Part shown: piece by piece, positions 43,464 to 54,836 of the stretch
How positions within the stretch are numbered: the first letter of the stretch is position 1
Layout: every line of letters starts with the position of its first letter
DNA from: Catonia carolina
Lineage: Eukaryota > Arthropoda > Insecta > Hemiptera > Achilidae
Assembly (NCBI GenBank): GCA_035578175.1
Contig: JAQMRL010000006.1
Span: 34,093,893-34,157,892 of the forward strand
DNA length: 64,000 bases
Reading direction: 5' to 3'
The notes under the pieces: generated by a model
The model's input: the letters and a program-made list of their open reading frames with translations, nothing else
Database searches by the model: none
Told to the model about the DNA's origin: nothing
Program-made: the position numbers and the translations under genes

Positions 43464-44354
43464 TATTTAAATCAGAGAAAGCAAAGAGAAACAGAGCGGA
43501 TTCGTTCCAGTTGATTTTGTAATTAGGAAGCAGCCTAGCAAAGATGGAAGAAGTATTTTTTTTATAAAACCATATGGTGTGTGATAAACTTTAATCTTTT
43601 CTATTATCTGTATTACCATATAATGAATATGGAAGTCTGAGTACAAAAACAAAACAAAAAAACAATCAGTATGAAAAATATATAATGGTTTTTTAAACCG
43701 GAGGGAACGCTTTATTTAGAATGAATGGATTTATAGCTACCAGGGTGGGTTATGTGTTAAAACCTACAAGCTGCCAACGAAACCATAAATAACAGTCAAA
43801 ATGACTCATGAGTTAACTTATTTTTGACTACTGTTCGTTGTAGTGAACTTTTAGAATAATTAAAAATAACAAAATAATAAAAGACAAAGTAAAATGATGA
43901 AAACAAATGTTAGACATCAACTACTTTACAAATTTTCCTAGACAAAACTAATTGTGATGTTTGGATATTAAAATAAATTTAAAACATGTCACAGAGGAAA
44001 AATACTATTAAAAATGTGTGTACACTGATAATAAAATGTTTTGTTAAAAAATAACATAAAAAATGCTACTACGTTAGTACTGAAAAATATTTTTGGTGGA
44101 AATATTTTTGGTGGAAATTGTCATCTATAATTTTGTTTTGTCCATCCGGTTATTACACCCAGATGTCAGAAACTACAAGAGATAGCAACCAGCGGTTTTC
44201 AAATTCCTAATCTACACAAAAAGTTAGTGAGGCTAAATTAAGTTTGCAGATCCGGTTTTGACCGGAAGTGGCCCAAAACCGAAAGTAAAAATCAAATTCA
44301 GAAACTACAATAGATAGCAACAAACTGCTTTCGGATTCGTAATCTAGGCCTACA
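43464..44354. other. Spacer with a short repeat also found after the next RTE-like fragment
   Basis: CTACACAAAAAGTTAGTG and a CCGGTTTTGACCGGAAGTG phrase at 44212-44290 recur in similar form at 46106-46165, on the other side of the RTE-like fragment. Otherwise nothing can be supported. Confidence 0.45.
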
Positions 44355-44730
44355 CAATGATTACACAGCCGAAATAAACAGAAGGATAGAGATGGCTCAT
44401 TCTTTATTTGTTAAAATGAAGAACCTTTTTGTAAATCGTTGAGCCTTGACCTGAGATTAAGGCTGGTTCGATGTTACATTTTCTCTGCAGTGTCATATGG
44501 CGCGGAAGCTTGGACGTTAAAAAACATGAATATCAAGAGAATAGATGCGTTCGAGCTTTGGTTGTACAGACGCATGTTAAAAATACTCTGGATAAAGTAT
44601 CCAACGAGACAGTCTTGCGGAGAACGGAAACAGAAAAAGAGCTTGTTTACACCACCCAAAAAAGGAAAATGGAATATCTGGGTCATGTTATGCGTGGAAT
44701 AGATATGAAATGTTTCGCTTGATAATACAA

Positions 44731-45923
44731 GGGTAAGCGGGTTTAAGCGGACACGCGTATTTATCTATTTCACTCCTCTGCCGACCACGCCCATTCCGAG
44801 GAATTTTTATCAGCTTAGTGGCTCAGAATGCTACCTATCAAGTGAACCCACAACCCCCTGAGAGGCCAACCCAAATGAGTGGGTGCGGTCACGTTCGCAA
44901 GACGCCTCACTCCCCTCAGTGCTCGTGTAAACGTTGGATGAGTAGCCGTCGAGCTCGTTACGCCGCTAATGCTTTGCGCGTGGCTCTACCACACATGGAT
45001 GTACTGCGCACAACCGTGTACTACGAATAGCACACGGAGGTGCTACGGCCAGTACATTACCTCAAAAGTAGGCAAGGATAGGGTAGCTAAACTGCAGTTT
45101 TATGGGCACGCTCTGTGTGGTCTGGGACGTGGCCCATGGGTAAGCGGACAGTGAACGCTGGTCGCAGGTCGCTGGTCGCTGGTCGCTTACAAGCGGGAGC
45201 CTGCTAGCAGGAATATGCCATTATATTTTAATCGGACGACTCACCGTAAGCGCTGGTGGGGAAACCTGCGCGCTGGTCATCTGCGCATATCAGATCACGG
45301 GTTTGTTTTGTATAAACGTGCCTGCTGTTTGCAGGCAGGTTGCTAAGTGTACTTGGCGTCGTATAATACGTATCCATAAATAACAACTTGTTAGTTAATT
45401 TAAGGTAGGTTTATAGAAATAAATTTAAAAGATTATTACTGGCCAAACAATGCTTTATAATAATGAATACCAGTAGTCAAAATGTTAAAAATACGTACCT
45501 CAAAGTAATCACAAGTCTTTTTTCCGGTAATATTGGTTGCTTGTGCAAGTTGCACCATTGTTTTTGTAAACGAAGTTCTACTTTTGACAGTATAAAATTA
45601 TACGTTTCCAGAGTCATTCTCTTGTATTTAAAAAACCTGTCTCTATCTTTTTTTAATTGCGGAAAAAGATGATAATACTCGCCGTACAATTTTTTGTTCT
45701 TATTAATGTCGCTAACGGTATCGTCTTTAAATGATAATAATTTCGTGTAAACATTTTCCATTAGAAATAATTCATCATCACTGCTGTTACTGGAACTTAT
45801 GTTGAATACCGACAACTGAATTAAGGTTAAGCGCGTAATTATCAAATATGTTCCCACTATATGCACTGGCCAGCGTGGATCAGCACCTGCGACCAGCGAC
45901 CAGCATTCACTGTGCGCTTATCC
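44731..45923 (-). mobile_element. PIF/Harbinger-type DNA transposon, internally deleted, possibly compound
   Basis: Left end GGGTAAGCGG, right end (inverted) GGATAAGCGC. Flanks CAA (44728-44730) and TAA (45924-45926) are a near 3-bp duplication, the size used by Harbinger elements. A second left-end sequence, GGGTAAGCGGACAGTGAACG, lies at 45138. It matches the right end better (GGATAAGCGCACAGTGAATG and GCTGGTCGC repeats), so a 786-bp unit (45138-45923) may sit inside or beside a 407-bp fragment of another. Confidence 0.72.
45477..45866 (-). pseudogene. N-terminal fragment of a HARBI1-like (DDE_Tnp_4) transposase
   Basis: Minus-strand frame. After an unlikely leader it reads MENVYTKLLSFKDD, then YGEYYHLFPQLKKDRDRFFK, YKRMTLETYNFILSKVELRL, HKQPILPEKRLVITLRY. 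The EYY-LF-L--D---FF-Y-RM---T-N-IL pattern followed by I-PEKRL-ITLRY is the N-terminal helical region of PIF/Harbinger transposases, ahead of the catalytic DDE domain. The frame ends at LTF, and only 340 bp remain to the inner left end, so the catalytic domain is deleted. The element therefore depended on a transposase supplied in trans. The initiating Met is probably the internal one at about 45759. Confidence 0.78.
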
Positions 45924-46411
45924 TAAGGCAAGATTCAGAGCAAGAGAGATATGGAAGAAGAAGAATTTCGTGGTTGAAGAATCTTCACGACTGGTTTCGT
46001 TGTACCTCAGCGGAGCTGTTCAGAGCTGTGGTGTCCAAAGTCCGAACAGCCATCATGATTGCCAACCTCCGGTTGGAGAGGGCACGCTAAGAATGAGAAG
46101 AATCTACACAAAAAGTTAGTGGGCCTGGATTTGGTTTGAACTCCGGTTTCGACCGGAAGTGATTCAAAACCGGTCGTTAAGAAATCAAAGTCGGACTTCG
46201 GAACCACAAAAGTAGCCATTCGATTCCTCTTAGCTTTTCGCAGAGTAGCTTTCTTACTTAGTTTTCTTTTTTCTTGAAAGCTATGTGGGCTTGATTTCAT
46301 TGTGAGAAAGGATAACCCCGATTTAAGTGAACATGCAATGCGACTTCTCAGGTCGACTCATTTTCTTTAGAAAAAATTGCCACCAGCCGTGAGACTTTTG
46401 ATTCCTTTTAA

Positions 46412-47345
46412 TTTTTACTTTCTCTATACTATATGAATAAAAATATAAGAGGGAAAGTTTTTTTTTCATGTCGATTTTTCAAAATCGAGTTTTCACCGGA
46501 TCTACACGTTTTCAGACACCATGACCCAAAAAACATGTTTTTAGCGATTGGCCTGTGTGTGTATATGAGTGAACAGAATATCTGAAGAACGGAACATCGT
46601 ACGAAATTGAAACTTGAAACTTCAGTTAGATACACTAGAAGATCCGACACGAACATTTTCATCAAAATCGGTCAACCGGAAGTAAATTATTTATGTTATT
46701 TTCACATTTTTGCGATTTTCTCAAAAATGGCTCTTACAAATTTTTTAAATCGCCTCATTTACTAAATTTTTTATGCTCTACAGGAGAGGGTAGGCGCCAT
46801 GTCTGCTGAAATTCTTGTGAAGGCTGTTTTCTTGTAAAAAATTTGTTTTTTTCAAGATACTTAATAAGTATTTTAGCGCAAAAATGTACATAATAAAATT
46901 TTTAGAGAAATTAAAATCCTACAACTTTTTATTTCTAACATTTTCTTGTATAACGTTTAGTTTAGCGGTAATTAGCAATTTTCTGTTTTTTTCTCACGAA
47001 AACGGTTAAAAAATAGATTTTGTTAAATATTTCAGTCTTGGTATGCATTTTACGACAAAAAAGTAGTGGGCCTATATAATCAAATTTATAGGAAATTAAA
47101 AGATCGGCAACTTTTATATAGAGTATTTTCCTCTACAGAGCCTAGTTTAGTGTGAAAGAGTGATTTTCCGTATTTTTAAGCCAAACCGAGTTTGACTTTC
47201 ATTTTTCGTTTCTCATGATTAAAATAAGGTTATGTTATTTGAGGTTAGTTTTTTGTTTATTTCTAATGTTTTATTATTAATGTTAAGTTATATTGTTCAT
47301 TATTTACATTAGCAAGAGAAAGTCGTGTGAGTGTTTTACACCAGA
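46412..47345 (-). mobile_element. H-family repeat, near full-length, inverted
   Basis: The right edge (GCAAGAGAAAGTCGTGTGAG, ending near CCAGA at 47345) is the reverse-complement 5' end. The left edge (TTACTTTCTCTATACTATAT) is the 3' end, with a degraded hairpin. Internal phrases such as GTCAACCGGAAGTA match the other copies. The CA tract is nearly lost here (GTGTGTGTATATG). Confidence 0.75.
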
Positions 47346-48489
47346 TTTTTCTAATTGTTGCATCTCTTCTTCCTCTGTTCCCGACAAAAAAACGCTAAAT
47401 CATCTACAAAAGCTTATATAGTATATTTTGTTTTAAAACTATTGGTAAACACATATTTTAAAACACAGAAAAATTTATTAGATTTTCCTGTACTCAAATA
47501 AAATGAAAATAGAAAAGCATTTACTTTATGGTTTCTGATACAAGTGAAACCCATGAATATAAATACAAGAATTTAAAGAAAATTTAGAATTCAGGAAAGG
47601 TACGTTTATTTTGTCTTCATTGGATAACATTTGAAAAACGAAGGAAATACTATATTCCCAAGCTAACACAGTCGAGTAGGCTATATACATAGTACATATA
47701 AACTTCCAGGAAACTCACTGTTTGCCAGATATAAAAGTAAGCAAGTTCTCTATAGTTGAATGTCCGTACTTTAGGGATCTTTGCTTATTCTGGTTCAGTG
47801 AAAACGTTTAACTAGAATGAAGTAGGTTTGTTTTTAGACTTGCATTCATACTAGGGTCCGTACTACCGAATGTACATATTATAGTACCACAGAATAATAA
47901 TAATAATAGTACAATGCTTTACACTGAAGTGCCTTGGAGTTTATTACCGGCTCATAGGTAATGCAAAGCTTTGTGCCGTTATCTCCTCCATTCTGCTGGA
48001 CCTTCTTCAATTTCCTGTCATGATATTGTTGTCGCAGTGTCGACCTTATTGCATGCAATTTAACCATGCCAGAGGGACCAACTATGCTTACTGCATTAGA
48101 CCTGCATTATAGTATCCTATACCTATTATTACAAAGAAGTAAACTCTAAAAGAGTAAATGAAAGAAAATTCCGTGTACTTTTCTCTTATTCTGTTTTCCC
48201 ATTTCCTTTTCTATTAAGTTGTAATCTACTTTATCTACATTATTTATACATTTAACAATAAAAAAATACATTAGCTTGCTATAGTTATTTTTTAAACTAA
48301 AACGAAAGAAAATTATTTTCCGATATTCTTATAATAATTTTCTTTCTAAGAATATATAAATTTTCTAATACATATTTATTGATTACTCGTAATAATGTTT
48401 TATAGAATAAAACGTAAAATTGTATGATGATAATCAAATCGATCATTTCAGAAACCCTATATAAGTCAAAAAATCTAACTTTTGAAAAA
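47346..48489. other. AT-rich spacer, nothing recognised
   Basis: No supported feature. A short TAATAATAATAATA tract lies near 47895. Confidence 0.4.
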
Positions 48490-49150
48490 CTTTAAAAACT
48501 TATAATTTATTATGTTTCAATCAAAAAAATTTATAAAAAATTGTTCAGAGGGCTCTCTTCTTATATATAAAAATATACTTTTATCGTTTTAAAGACAAGC
48601 CGCTAGTTAAAAAAAATGAAAATTTAGAATTAAGGTGCTTTTGAAATAAATTGGAGTAAAATGCTACCTTGCGTTGTTTTTTGTAAAATACGTTGTTAGA
48701 CCAGAAGAAAATTGTGTTGTACAATAGTATTCATTTATTTATTTTAGTAGTTTACATTTGTGACTTGAAATAGCTTTTGCAGTAATAAAAATTGAAATTC
48801 ATAACTATTACAAAGAAAAATATTGATTTTCAGGACTATTCACGTTTCTCGTCGTCGTCATAAACAATAGTTATCTCCTTAAAAAGATTTTTTCATAGAA
48901 ACTTTGTATAGCCTTTTCTACTGAAAAGTAGAGCTTAAGCTTCAAAAATCACCCATTTCTATTTTTTTATTAGAAGGAATTCCTTATAACCTTAAGGATA
49001 AGCTTTTTTAGTGTTTATTACTTAAGGAAAGCCAAACTTATGTGATTTTTGTAGGGATATTGTGTTCGTATTCAGTTATCCTAAAATGCACTAAAGAAAA
49101 CTTGTAAAATTTTGACTTATGGGGTATCTAAAATGACTGATTCAATTACT
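48490..49150 (+). repeat. Dispersed repeat of unknown type, copy 2
   Basis: Direct-orientation partner of 13500-14140, with the same block order and many small indels. It is non-coding. Confidence 0.6.
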
Positions 49151-49419
49151 TAATTACTATTTAAATTTTCATTGATAAAATATAACCGTTATTTTACGCC
49201 TAAGGTTAGTTAATTAATTCATCCGTATTTATTCAATTTAAAGTTTTTATAAATGTAACTTATTTTGTTTTTTGAACTTATTTATATTAATGGGAAGGTA
49301 ATAAAGAGTAATTAAAACGAAAGAATGAAAAAATATTCCAATTTAAATTGTAAAAACATATTTTTAGAATCATTAATACCGTCAGAAGCAAAATAATTGT
49401 TATAGATAATAATATTTGG

Positions 49420-49950
49420 AACTGATATCCCACTTTCAGTATCTAGGTTGCAACGTTAAATACCAACTGGATAAAGATGCTTACAATAAGATGCACCGAT
49501 TTCAGAAAATGTGCGAAAATATCCACCACCCTTAAAAACTAGCACCAGCAAAAACACGAGGGTGAGATTTAATAAAACATTAGCAGTTGCGACCCTAATG
49601 TATAACAATGAAACTTGGGTGTCACCGAAACTAAAAAGAGTAGTTTTCAAGTATCTGAAATGAAATTTCTTCGACTTTTTTATGTATGGGTGTAGTAGAG
49701 AAGATCTTTAGGAATACCGAGATGAAGAAAGAACTCAGCATCTTCTCTATAAACGACAAGGTATCTCAGAACAGAATGCAGTGGTTAGAGCATGTGATCA
49801 GAATGATGGAGGATAGGATACCTAAGCAGACACTGGGATATAAGCCGGAGGGCAGGAGTGAACGAGTACGCCCGAGAAAGAGATGGGCAGATTTGAGAGG
49901 TTCGGAACAGGCAGTGATGCCTAACCCTAGGAAGGCAGAAGAAAAAGATT
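49420..49950 (+). pseudogene. Non-LTR reverse transcriptase C-terminal fragment
   Basis: Plus strand: ELISHFQYLGCNV, DKDAYNKMHRFQKMCENIHH, stop, KTRVRFNKTLAVATLMYNNE, TWVSPKL, YGCSRED, then INDKVSQNRMQWLEHVIRMM and DRIPKQTLGYKPEGRSERVR, PRKRWADLRGSEQAV. It has the same thumb/C-terminal architecture as the minus-strand copy at 28400-28990. The last about 88 codons (49686-49949) form one open frame, but with no catalytic domain it cannot act as an RT. Confidence 0.75.
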
Positions 49951-50059
49951 AATACCGTTAGAACTAAAAATTCATGTTTTTCAACAGTGTTTTTTTGCAA
50001 TCATAAACACGAAACAGCGTAAAATTGATATTAAACATTTAACTTTAAGAAAAAATTTG

Positions 50060-50300
50060 GTGTAAAACACTCACACGACTTTCTCCTGTAAATTTAATAA
50101 TAAATTAATAATTTATGTTTAATTATTAGTAAACAATTTAAAATGAAAAATAAACCTTTGTAGGACTTAGATACGAAAAATTAGTAATTAGTGCTAAACT
50201 AGGCTCTTTAGAAAAATATTCTTAAAATAAAAGTAGTAGGTTTTTAATTTTCATAATTTTAGTTAAGTTATACAATGTATACACTTAAGTGGTAAGAATA
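50060..50300 (+). mobile_element. H-family 5' fragment
   Basis: TTTGGTGTAAAACACTCACA and ACTTTCTCCTGTAAA open a degraded copy that loses similarity by about 50300, before the microsatellite region. Confidence 0.6.
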
Positions 50301-50334
50301 TAGCTCTTGAATCATTGAAGTTTCATTTGAGTCT

Positions 50335-50660
50335 AATTAGTTGTTGGTTAGGTCAACAGCCAAAAGGCTGGTTTGAACCTCTAGAGGTTTTACTAAGTAA
50401 AACAAGGAGTGAGGTGGTTTACCATGCCTTCCTCACTGAGTGAAAAAGTACGCTTATCAGCATGCCGGGCCCTCTGAAAAGCACATATTTTCCACTCTGT
50501 AAATGACAACTTCACTTCATTCACCACAGGGTCTGGCTGCATAATGAAATTCATTACTTTCAGAGAAGGTAACTCTGATTAGTGTCTTTTACACCTCTAC
50601 CTCTTCTGTTCTTAAATGATTCAGTCATTTAATTGGCTGACCATGTGATAAGAAACAGAA
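50335..50660 (-). mobile_element. Family C copy, partial
   Basis: The plus strand shows GTCAACAGCCAAAAGGCTGG (a CAGCC-AAAA-GGCTG hairpin), CTTATCAGCATGCCGGGCCC and CCACAGGGTCTGGCTGCATA, through to GTGATAAGAAACAGAACT. The 5' end (minus-strand sense) is lost at 50660. Confidence 0.68.
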
Positions 50661-51339
50661 CTCTAAATTACCGATGAAATTTAGAAAAAAGAAAATTTAA
50701 AGAAATTTAGAAATTTAAAGAGATTTAAAGAAAATTTAAATCTAGATAACTCTAAATTACCGATGAAATTTTAAAAAAAAGTTTCAATGTAGGGACATGG
50801 AGGTTATCTTGTAAAGTGTTGTTAGTTCTGTTATGTAATAATGTAAATTGTCAGTAATTAACTTTAGAAATTTAGATTAAAATCTTTCAATTTCGTATTG
50901 CAAAGGAATTCTGGTGCTGATCCGTAGAATTAATTACCATACGTCTAAATTTTTCTTAATAAAGTCTTCTACGTAAGAAATTTTGCAATTAGTAATGATA
51001 ATTATTGAGATCGTCAAGAAAGAAGTCGGTACAGATGCTTCAGTCTTTTATTTAATATTTTACGTTTAATGTAAAATTGGAAATTACAAAAAAAACCGAA
51101 TAGAGTGCAGTTAGTAGCACAATTGGTTGAATAATGAATTCAGAATCATTAAATTATTGATCTACTTTTGAACATAGAATCCGTAGTTAGGTGTGTAAAA
51201 TGTTTACTGGAAATTAAATTTAAGTAATTCTAAAAGTTAAGTCGTAAATTATTCATTTATTTCTATCCCTAATGTGTGTATGTAATTATCTGTTCAATTT
51301 AAGAACAATAATCAAAGCTATGACCTAATGAGATGATTA
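50661..51339. other. AT-rich spacer
   Basis: A local imperfect tandem, AACTCTAAATTACCGATGAA (near 50659 and 50750), is the only structure noted. Confidence 0.4.
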
Positions 51340-52337
51340 CATACATGACATGTAAATAAGGTGTAGTCTTGTACAGACTCAGGCCATCCATTTCTGAGAG
51401 AGTATGCTTAATTGAACTCTAACCATCTAAGTACACCAATAATCGCTGTCAAGTAATCAAATCCGTATAAAAGTAACTACCTTTACTAAGACTTGAACGA
51501 GGAACCTAACTACATAACGAGTAATTAGCAACCTAACTAGTAAAGTTAACTAAAAAAAATCTGGTGTGAAACACTCACACAACTTTCTCTTGCCAATGTA
51601 AATAATTAACAATAAACCTAACATTATTAATAAAATATTAGAAATCAACAAAACACTAACCTCAAAAACATAACCTTATTTTAATCATGAGTGAATGACG
51701 CAAAATGAAAATCGTACTCAGTTTGGCTTAAAAAAACTGAAAATCACACTTTCACGCTAAACTAGGCTCTGTACAGAAAACTTTTCTAAATAAAAGTTGT
51801 AGATCTTTTAATTTTCTATAAATTTTATTATATACACTTTTGTCGTAAAATGCGTACTACGGCCGAAATCTTAAAAAAATCGATTTTTCACACGTTTTCG
51901 TGAGAAAAAAACAGAAAATCGCTAATTACCGCTAAACTAAGCGTTATACAAAAAAATAGTTAAAATAAAAGTTGTAGAATTTTAAATTCTCTACAACTTT
52001 TATCATATACGTTTTTGCGCTAAAATGCATATTAAAGCCGTAATCTTAAAAAAACAACGTTTTTACGTGAAAACAGCCTCACCAAGAATTTCAGCAAAAA
52101 TGGCGCCTACTCTATCTTGTAGAAAATATAAAAATTGAATAAACCAGTCGATTTTTAAAAACATCGAAGGACCAGTTTTTGAGAAAATCACAAAAAAGTT
52201 AAAAATTATACGAATAAACTACTACTTCCGGTTGACCGATTTTGATGAAAATGTTCGTGTCGGGTCCGGTAGTGGTATGTAACTTAAGTTTCAAGTTTCA
52301 AGTTTGTACGATGTTCCGTTCTTGAGATATTTTGTGT

Positions 52338-52375
<38 letters not shown>

Positions 52376-52990
52376 CAATCGCTAAAAACATGTTTTTTTG
52401 GGTTCAGGGGGTCTGAAAACGTATAGATCCGGTGAAAACTCGATTTCGAAAAATCGACATGAAAACAATACTTTCCTTCCTATATATTCATATAGGCAAG
52501 AGAAAGTAAAAACCTTTACTAGGATTTGAACCAGGAACCACTGTCTAGTATTCAAGTCCGTATAAAAGTAAGTACCTTTACTAGGACTTGAACTAGGAAC
52601 CTAACTACGTAACGCGTAAGTAGTTACCTAACTAGTAAATTTAACTAAAAACCTATACCAGGATTTGAACCAGGAACCACTGCCTAGAATTAACATTCGT
52701 ATAAAACGAATTGTCGTTATTACTACTTGAACCAGGAACCTAACTACCCGTTTTATTATTTTAGTATAACTAATAGGGCTAACTATTAAATTAATAAACT
52801 AACTACATAACTAGTAAAGTAACTACCTTTTCTAAGATTTGAACCAGGAACCACGGACCGCTGTCTAATATTCAAATCCTCATGAAAGTACTGTAACTTA
52901 CCTTTTCTAGTATTTGAACCAGGATCTTTTGCTTTCGAAAATCGGCTGTTAAACAGCTGACTCGTGGTGAAAATTTCACCAAAACACCAA
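51340..52990 (-). mobile_element. Family D SINE with reiterated B-box monomers, interrupted by an H-family element
   Basis: Minus strand: a tRNA-like head at 52990-52915 (TTCACCACGAGTCAGCTGTT, CCTGGTTCAAATAC), then repeated GTGGTTCCTGGTTCAAATCC-type units, then the second unit (GTACTTAGATGGTTAGAGTT) and a tail to about 51340. TTGAAC-type boxes on the plus strand occur near 51494, 52526, 52587, 52664, 52728, 52839 and 52914. The H-family copy at 51560-52512 sits inside the array. No functional tRNA is present. Confidence 0.7.
51560..52512 (+). mobile_element. H-family repeat, full-length, inserted in a SINE array
   Basis: Begins TCTGGTGTGAAACACTCACA and ACTTTCTCTTGCC. It contains a CA microsatellite (52340-52371) and ends CCTATATATTCATATAGGCA, AGAGAAAGTAAAA. 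It lies between SINE segments on both sides, which fixes its ends to within a few bases. A runs at both edges obscure the precise target site. Confidence 0.82.
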
Positions 52991-53044
52991 TTGTATACCA
53001 CTAATGTATAAACGTTGCAATTTGTCAAATTCAAACAATAAGTA

Positions 53045-53222
53045 ACCCCATGACGTAATGAGATGAAGTTAATGTGTATGACTTGTAAATTAGGTGTAGT
53101 CAAGTACAAACCCAGGCCGACCATTCCTGCAAGGTATGGAGAGAGTATATTGGAGAGAGAGAATACGAGAGTATTAATTGAACCCCAACCATCAAAGTAC
53201 ACCGGTAACCACTGTCTTATAT
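53045..53222 (-). mobile_element. 3' half of a family D SINE split by the 8.6-kb LTR element
   Basis: Minus strand from 53222: AAGACAGTGGTTACCGGTGT, GGTTGGGGTTCAATTAATAC, then GGCCTGGGTTTGTACTTGAC and the tail. The matching 5' half lies at 61820-61935. Confidence 0.8.
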
Positions 53223-54814
53223 TGTAATGAATTTCTAAGATTTTGTCTCCAAAATCTTCTCAATTCATTTACAATTCCGTTTTTTTGATTTTTGTGCCGG
53301 ATTTATTTTATTTTAAGGGTTATGTATTTTTTCTTCATTGAATCTAATTATTTTATTCATTTATTTCCAGTTGGTTTTATTTCATTAGATTTTTATTCCG
53401 TATTTAAATTTACGTTTTTAATTCTTAGGCTTACGTCCGGTGTCCGATTTCATTTTTGTCGTTACTTCTTTATTGTTCAGTTACTCACACGTGTAATTTG
53501 TATCTCTCTCTCTTTCTATCTTACACGTTTGATTCTCTCTCTCACTCCCACTGTTACCGTCGTTTTATTTTCCATATAATTTTCCTCGTTTAAATTTTTA
53601 GTATTTCCGATATATCGGCATTTTTCGCCGCCTCGAACGCTTCCATTTGTGATCGTTAGGGGAATGACCTTTTTTTACATTTGTGTGCGTTGAGTTTTTA
53701 CGCTTTGTCTTGGACAGGATGTCGAACCGATAGGATCAAATTTTACAGGTAAATAATTTTTCTTTCCCAATATGGGAAAATTACCTAAATTTAAATTTAA
53801 GTACCATGTTTAATAATTTTTCAGGTTTTAACTTAAACAATTTTTTTTAAATCTATTTTTTTTAATTTAAATTCATAATGTTTCTTAATATTATTATGGT
53901 GTTTTAAATATCCTATTTATAGACTAAATAAATCTCTTTAAAATGTTTAATTAATTTTAAGAAAAAAAAACTTTATTAAATTCAGTATATTTTTCTTCTT
54001 TTAAATCTTTAAATCTTAAATATGACAAAATTCTTTTGAACTCTTGTTCAACGACCACTGAGTTACTTAAATTTTTCTAAGTAATTCTTTTACTAAATTT
54101 CATCTTGCAATTCATTTTTTTTAATGTCTTAATTTTATTTAGTTTTTTCCCCCGAAAAATAAATACATTACTGTATTTATTTTTCTTCACCTTAAATCAT
54201 TTATTAAACTCTTCCCAAGAGATTTTTTTTCCCGTTTCAGTCCAAGGACTTTAAAAAATAGTTTTTCTTAAATATTCCTATTAATTTATTATATTCATAT
54301 TAAGTATTTTCTATTGTTAAATCAAGTTTTGTTAAAATTAATTTATTCCAATTTTTTTTTTTAAACTGTATTGTTATTTAACTAATTATTTTTTTCAAAT
54401 TTTAAATGGATTAACCGTTTTACTTAAAAATCATAATTTTATTTATTTTATTTAGTTTTTTAGTTATTCATTAATAAATTAATTTAGCTACTCATTAATT
54501 TTTTCATTATTTTCTTTCTGTGTCAAATGTCATTGCGTCTAGACCTGTGTGGTTCTTTAACCAAACCTTCGCAGTACTAAAAGCGAGTTTTTACCATCAA
54601 TTGAGCTACGTTCTTCAAATCGCTGGGTTGCCAATTAATCCCTGAATTCAATTTCAGTTTCTGGTTGGATTCTAAAATTGGATGGTGGAAAGCCCCCGCA
54701 TTATCTCTGCAAAACACCTTACACAATTAGTGTAATTCGCCGTGCTTTTTTTTTTACATCTTTTCACCCTACAAATGGTAGAGGCACCGTGTTGTGTCCT
54801 CATTTTTTACTACA
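53223..54814 (+). repeat. 5' LTR, 1592 bp
   Basis: TGTAATGAATTTCTAAGATT to TTTTTTACTACA. A/T-rich and unusually long for an LTR. A 95-codon frame at 53292-53579, repeated in the other LTR, has hydrophobic low-complexity sequence and is probably not a gene. Differences from the 3' LTR include ACGT inserted near 61022 and one or two changes in T runs. Confidence 0.9.
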
Positions 54815-54817
54815 AAA

Positions 54818-54836
54818 TGGTGGAGGCGCCGGGTAA
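54818..54836 (+). promoter_or_regulatory. Candidate primer-binding site
   Basis: TGGTGGAGGCGCCGGGTAA begins three bases after the LTR end. TGG is the expected complement of a tRNA CCA end, and the following G/C-rich 15 bases fit an acceptor/T-arm. I cannot name the tRNA with confidence. Confidence 0.6.

Larger units (their letters stand above)
44355..46095 (+). pseudogene. RTE-like RT C-terminal fragment, split by a Harbinger-type element
   Basis: Left part (44355-44730): AEINRRIEMAHSLFVKMKNL, then SLDLRLRLVRCYIFSAVSYG and AEAWTLKNMN, FELWLYRRMLKIL, and MEYLGHVMRGIDM. Right part (45924-46095): RRRISWLKNLHDWFRCTSAE, LFRAVVSKVRTAIMIANLR. The frame changes at about 44435 and 44600. Joining 44730 to 45927 restores the continuity seen in the 15.4-16.3 kb fragment. 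Only the thumb and C-terminal domain are present, with no catalytic motif. The fragment at 38.0-38.6 kb belongs to the same family. Confidence 0.83.

Noticed and set aside
53292..53579. Duplicated 95-aa protein gene (also at 60291-60578)
   Set aside because: It lies inside the LTRs, is Phe/Ser/Leu-rich low-complexity translation of T-rich DNA and shows no domain. The duplication is due to the LTR pair.
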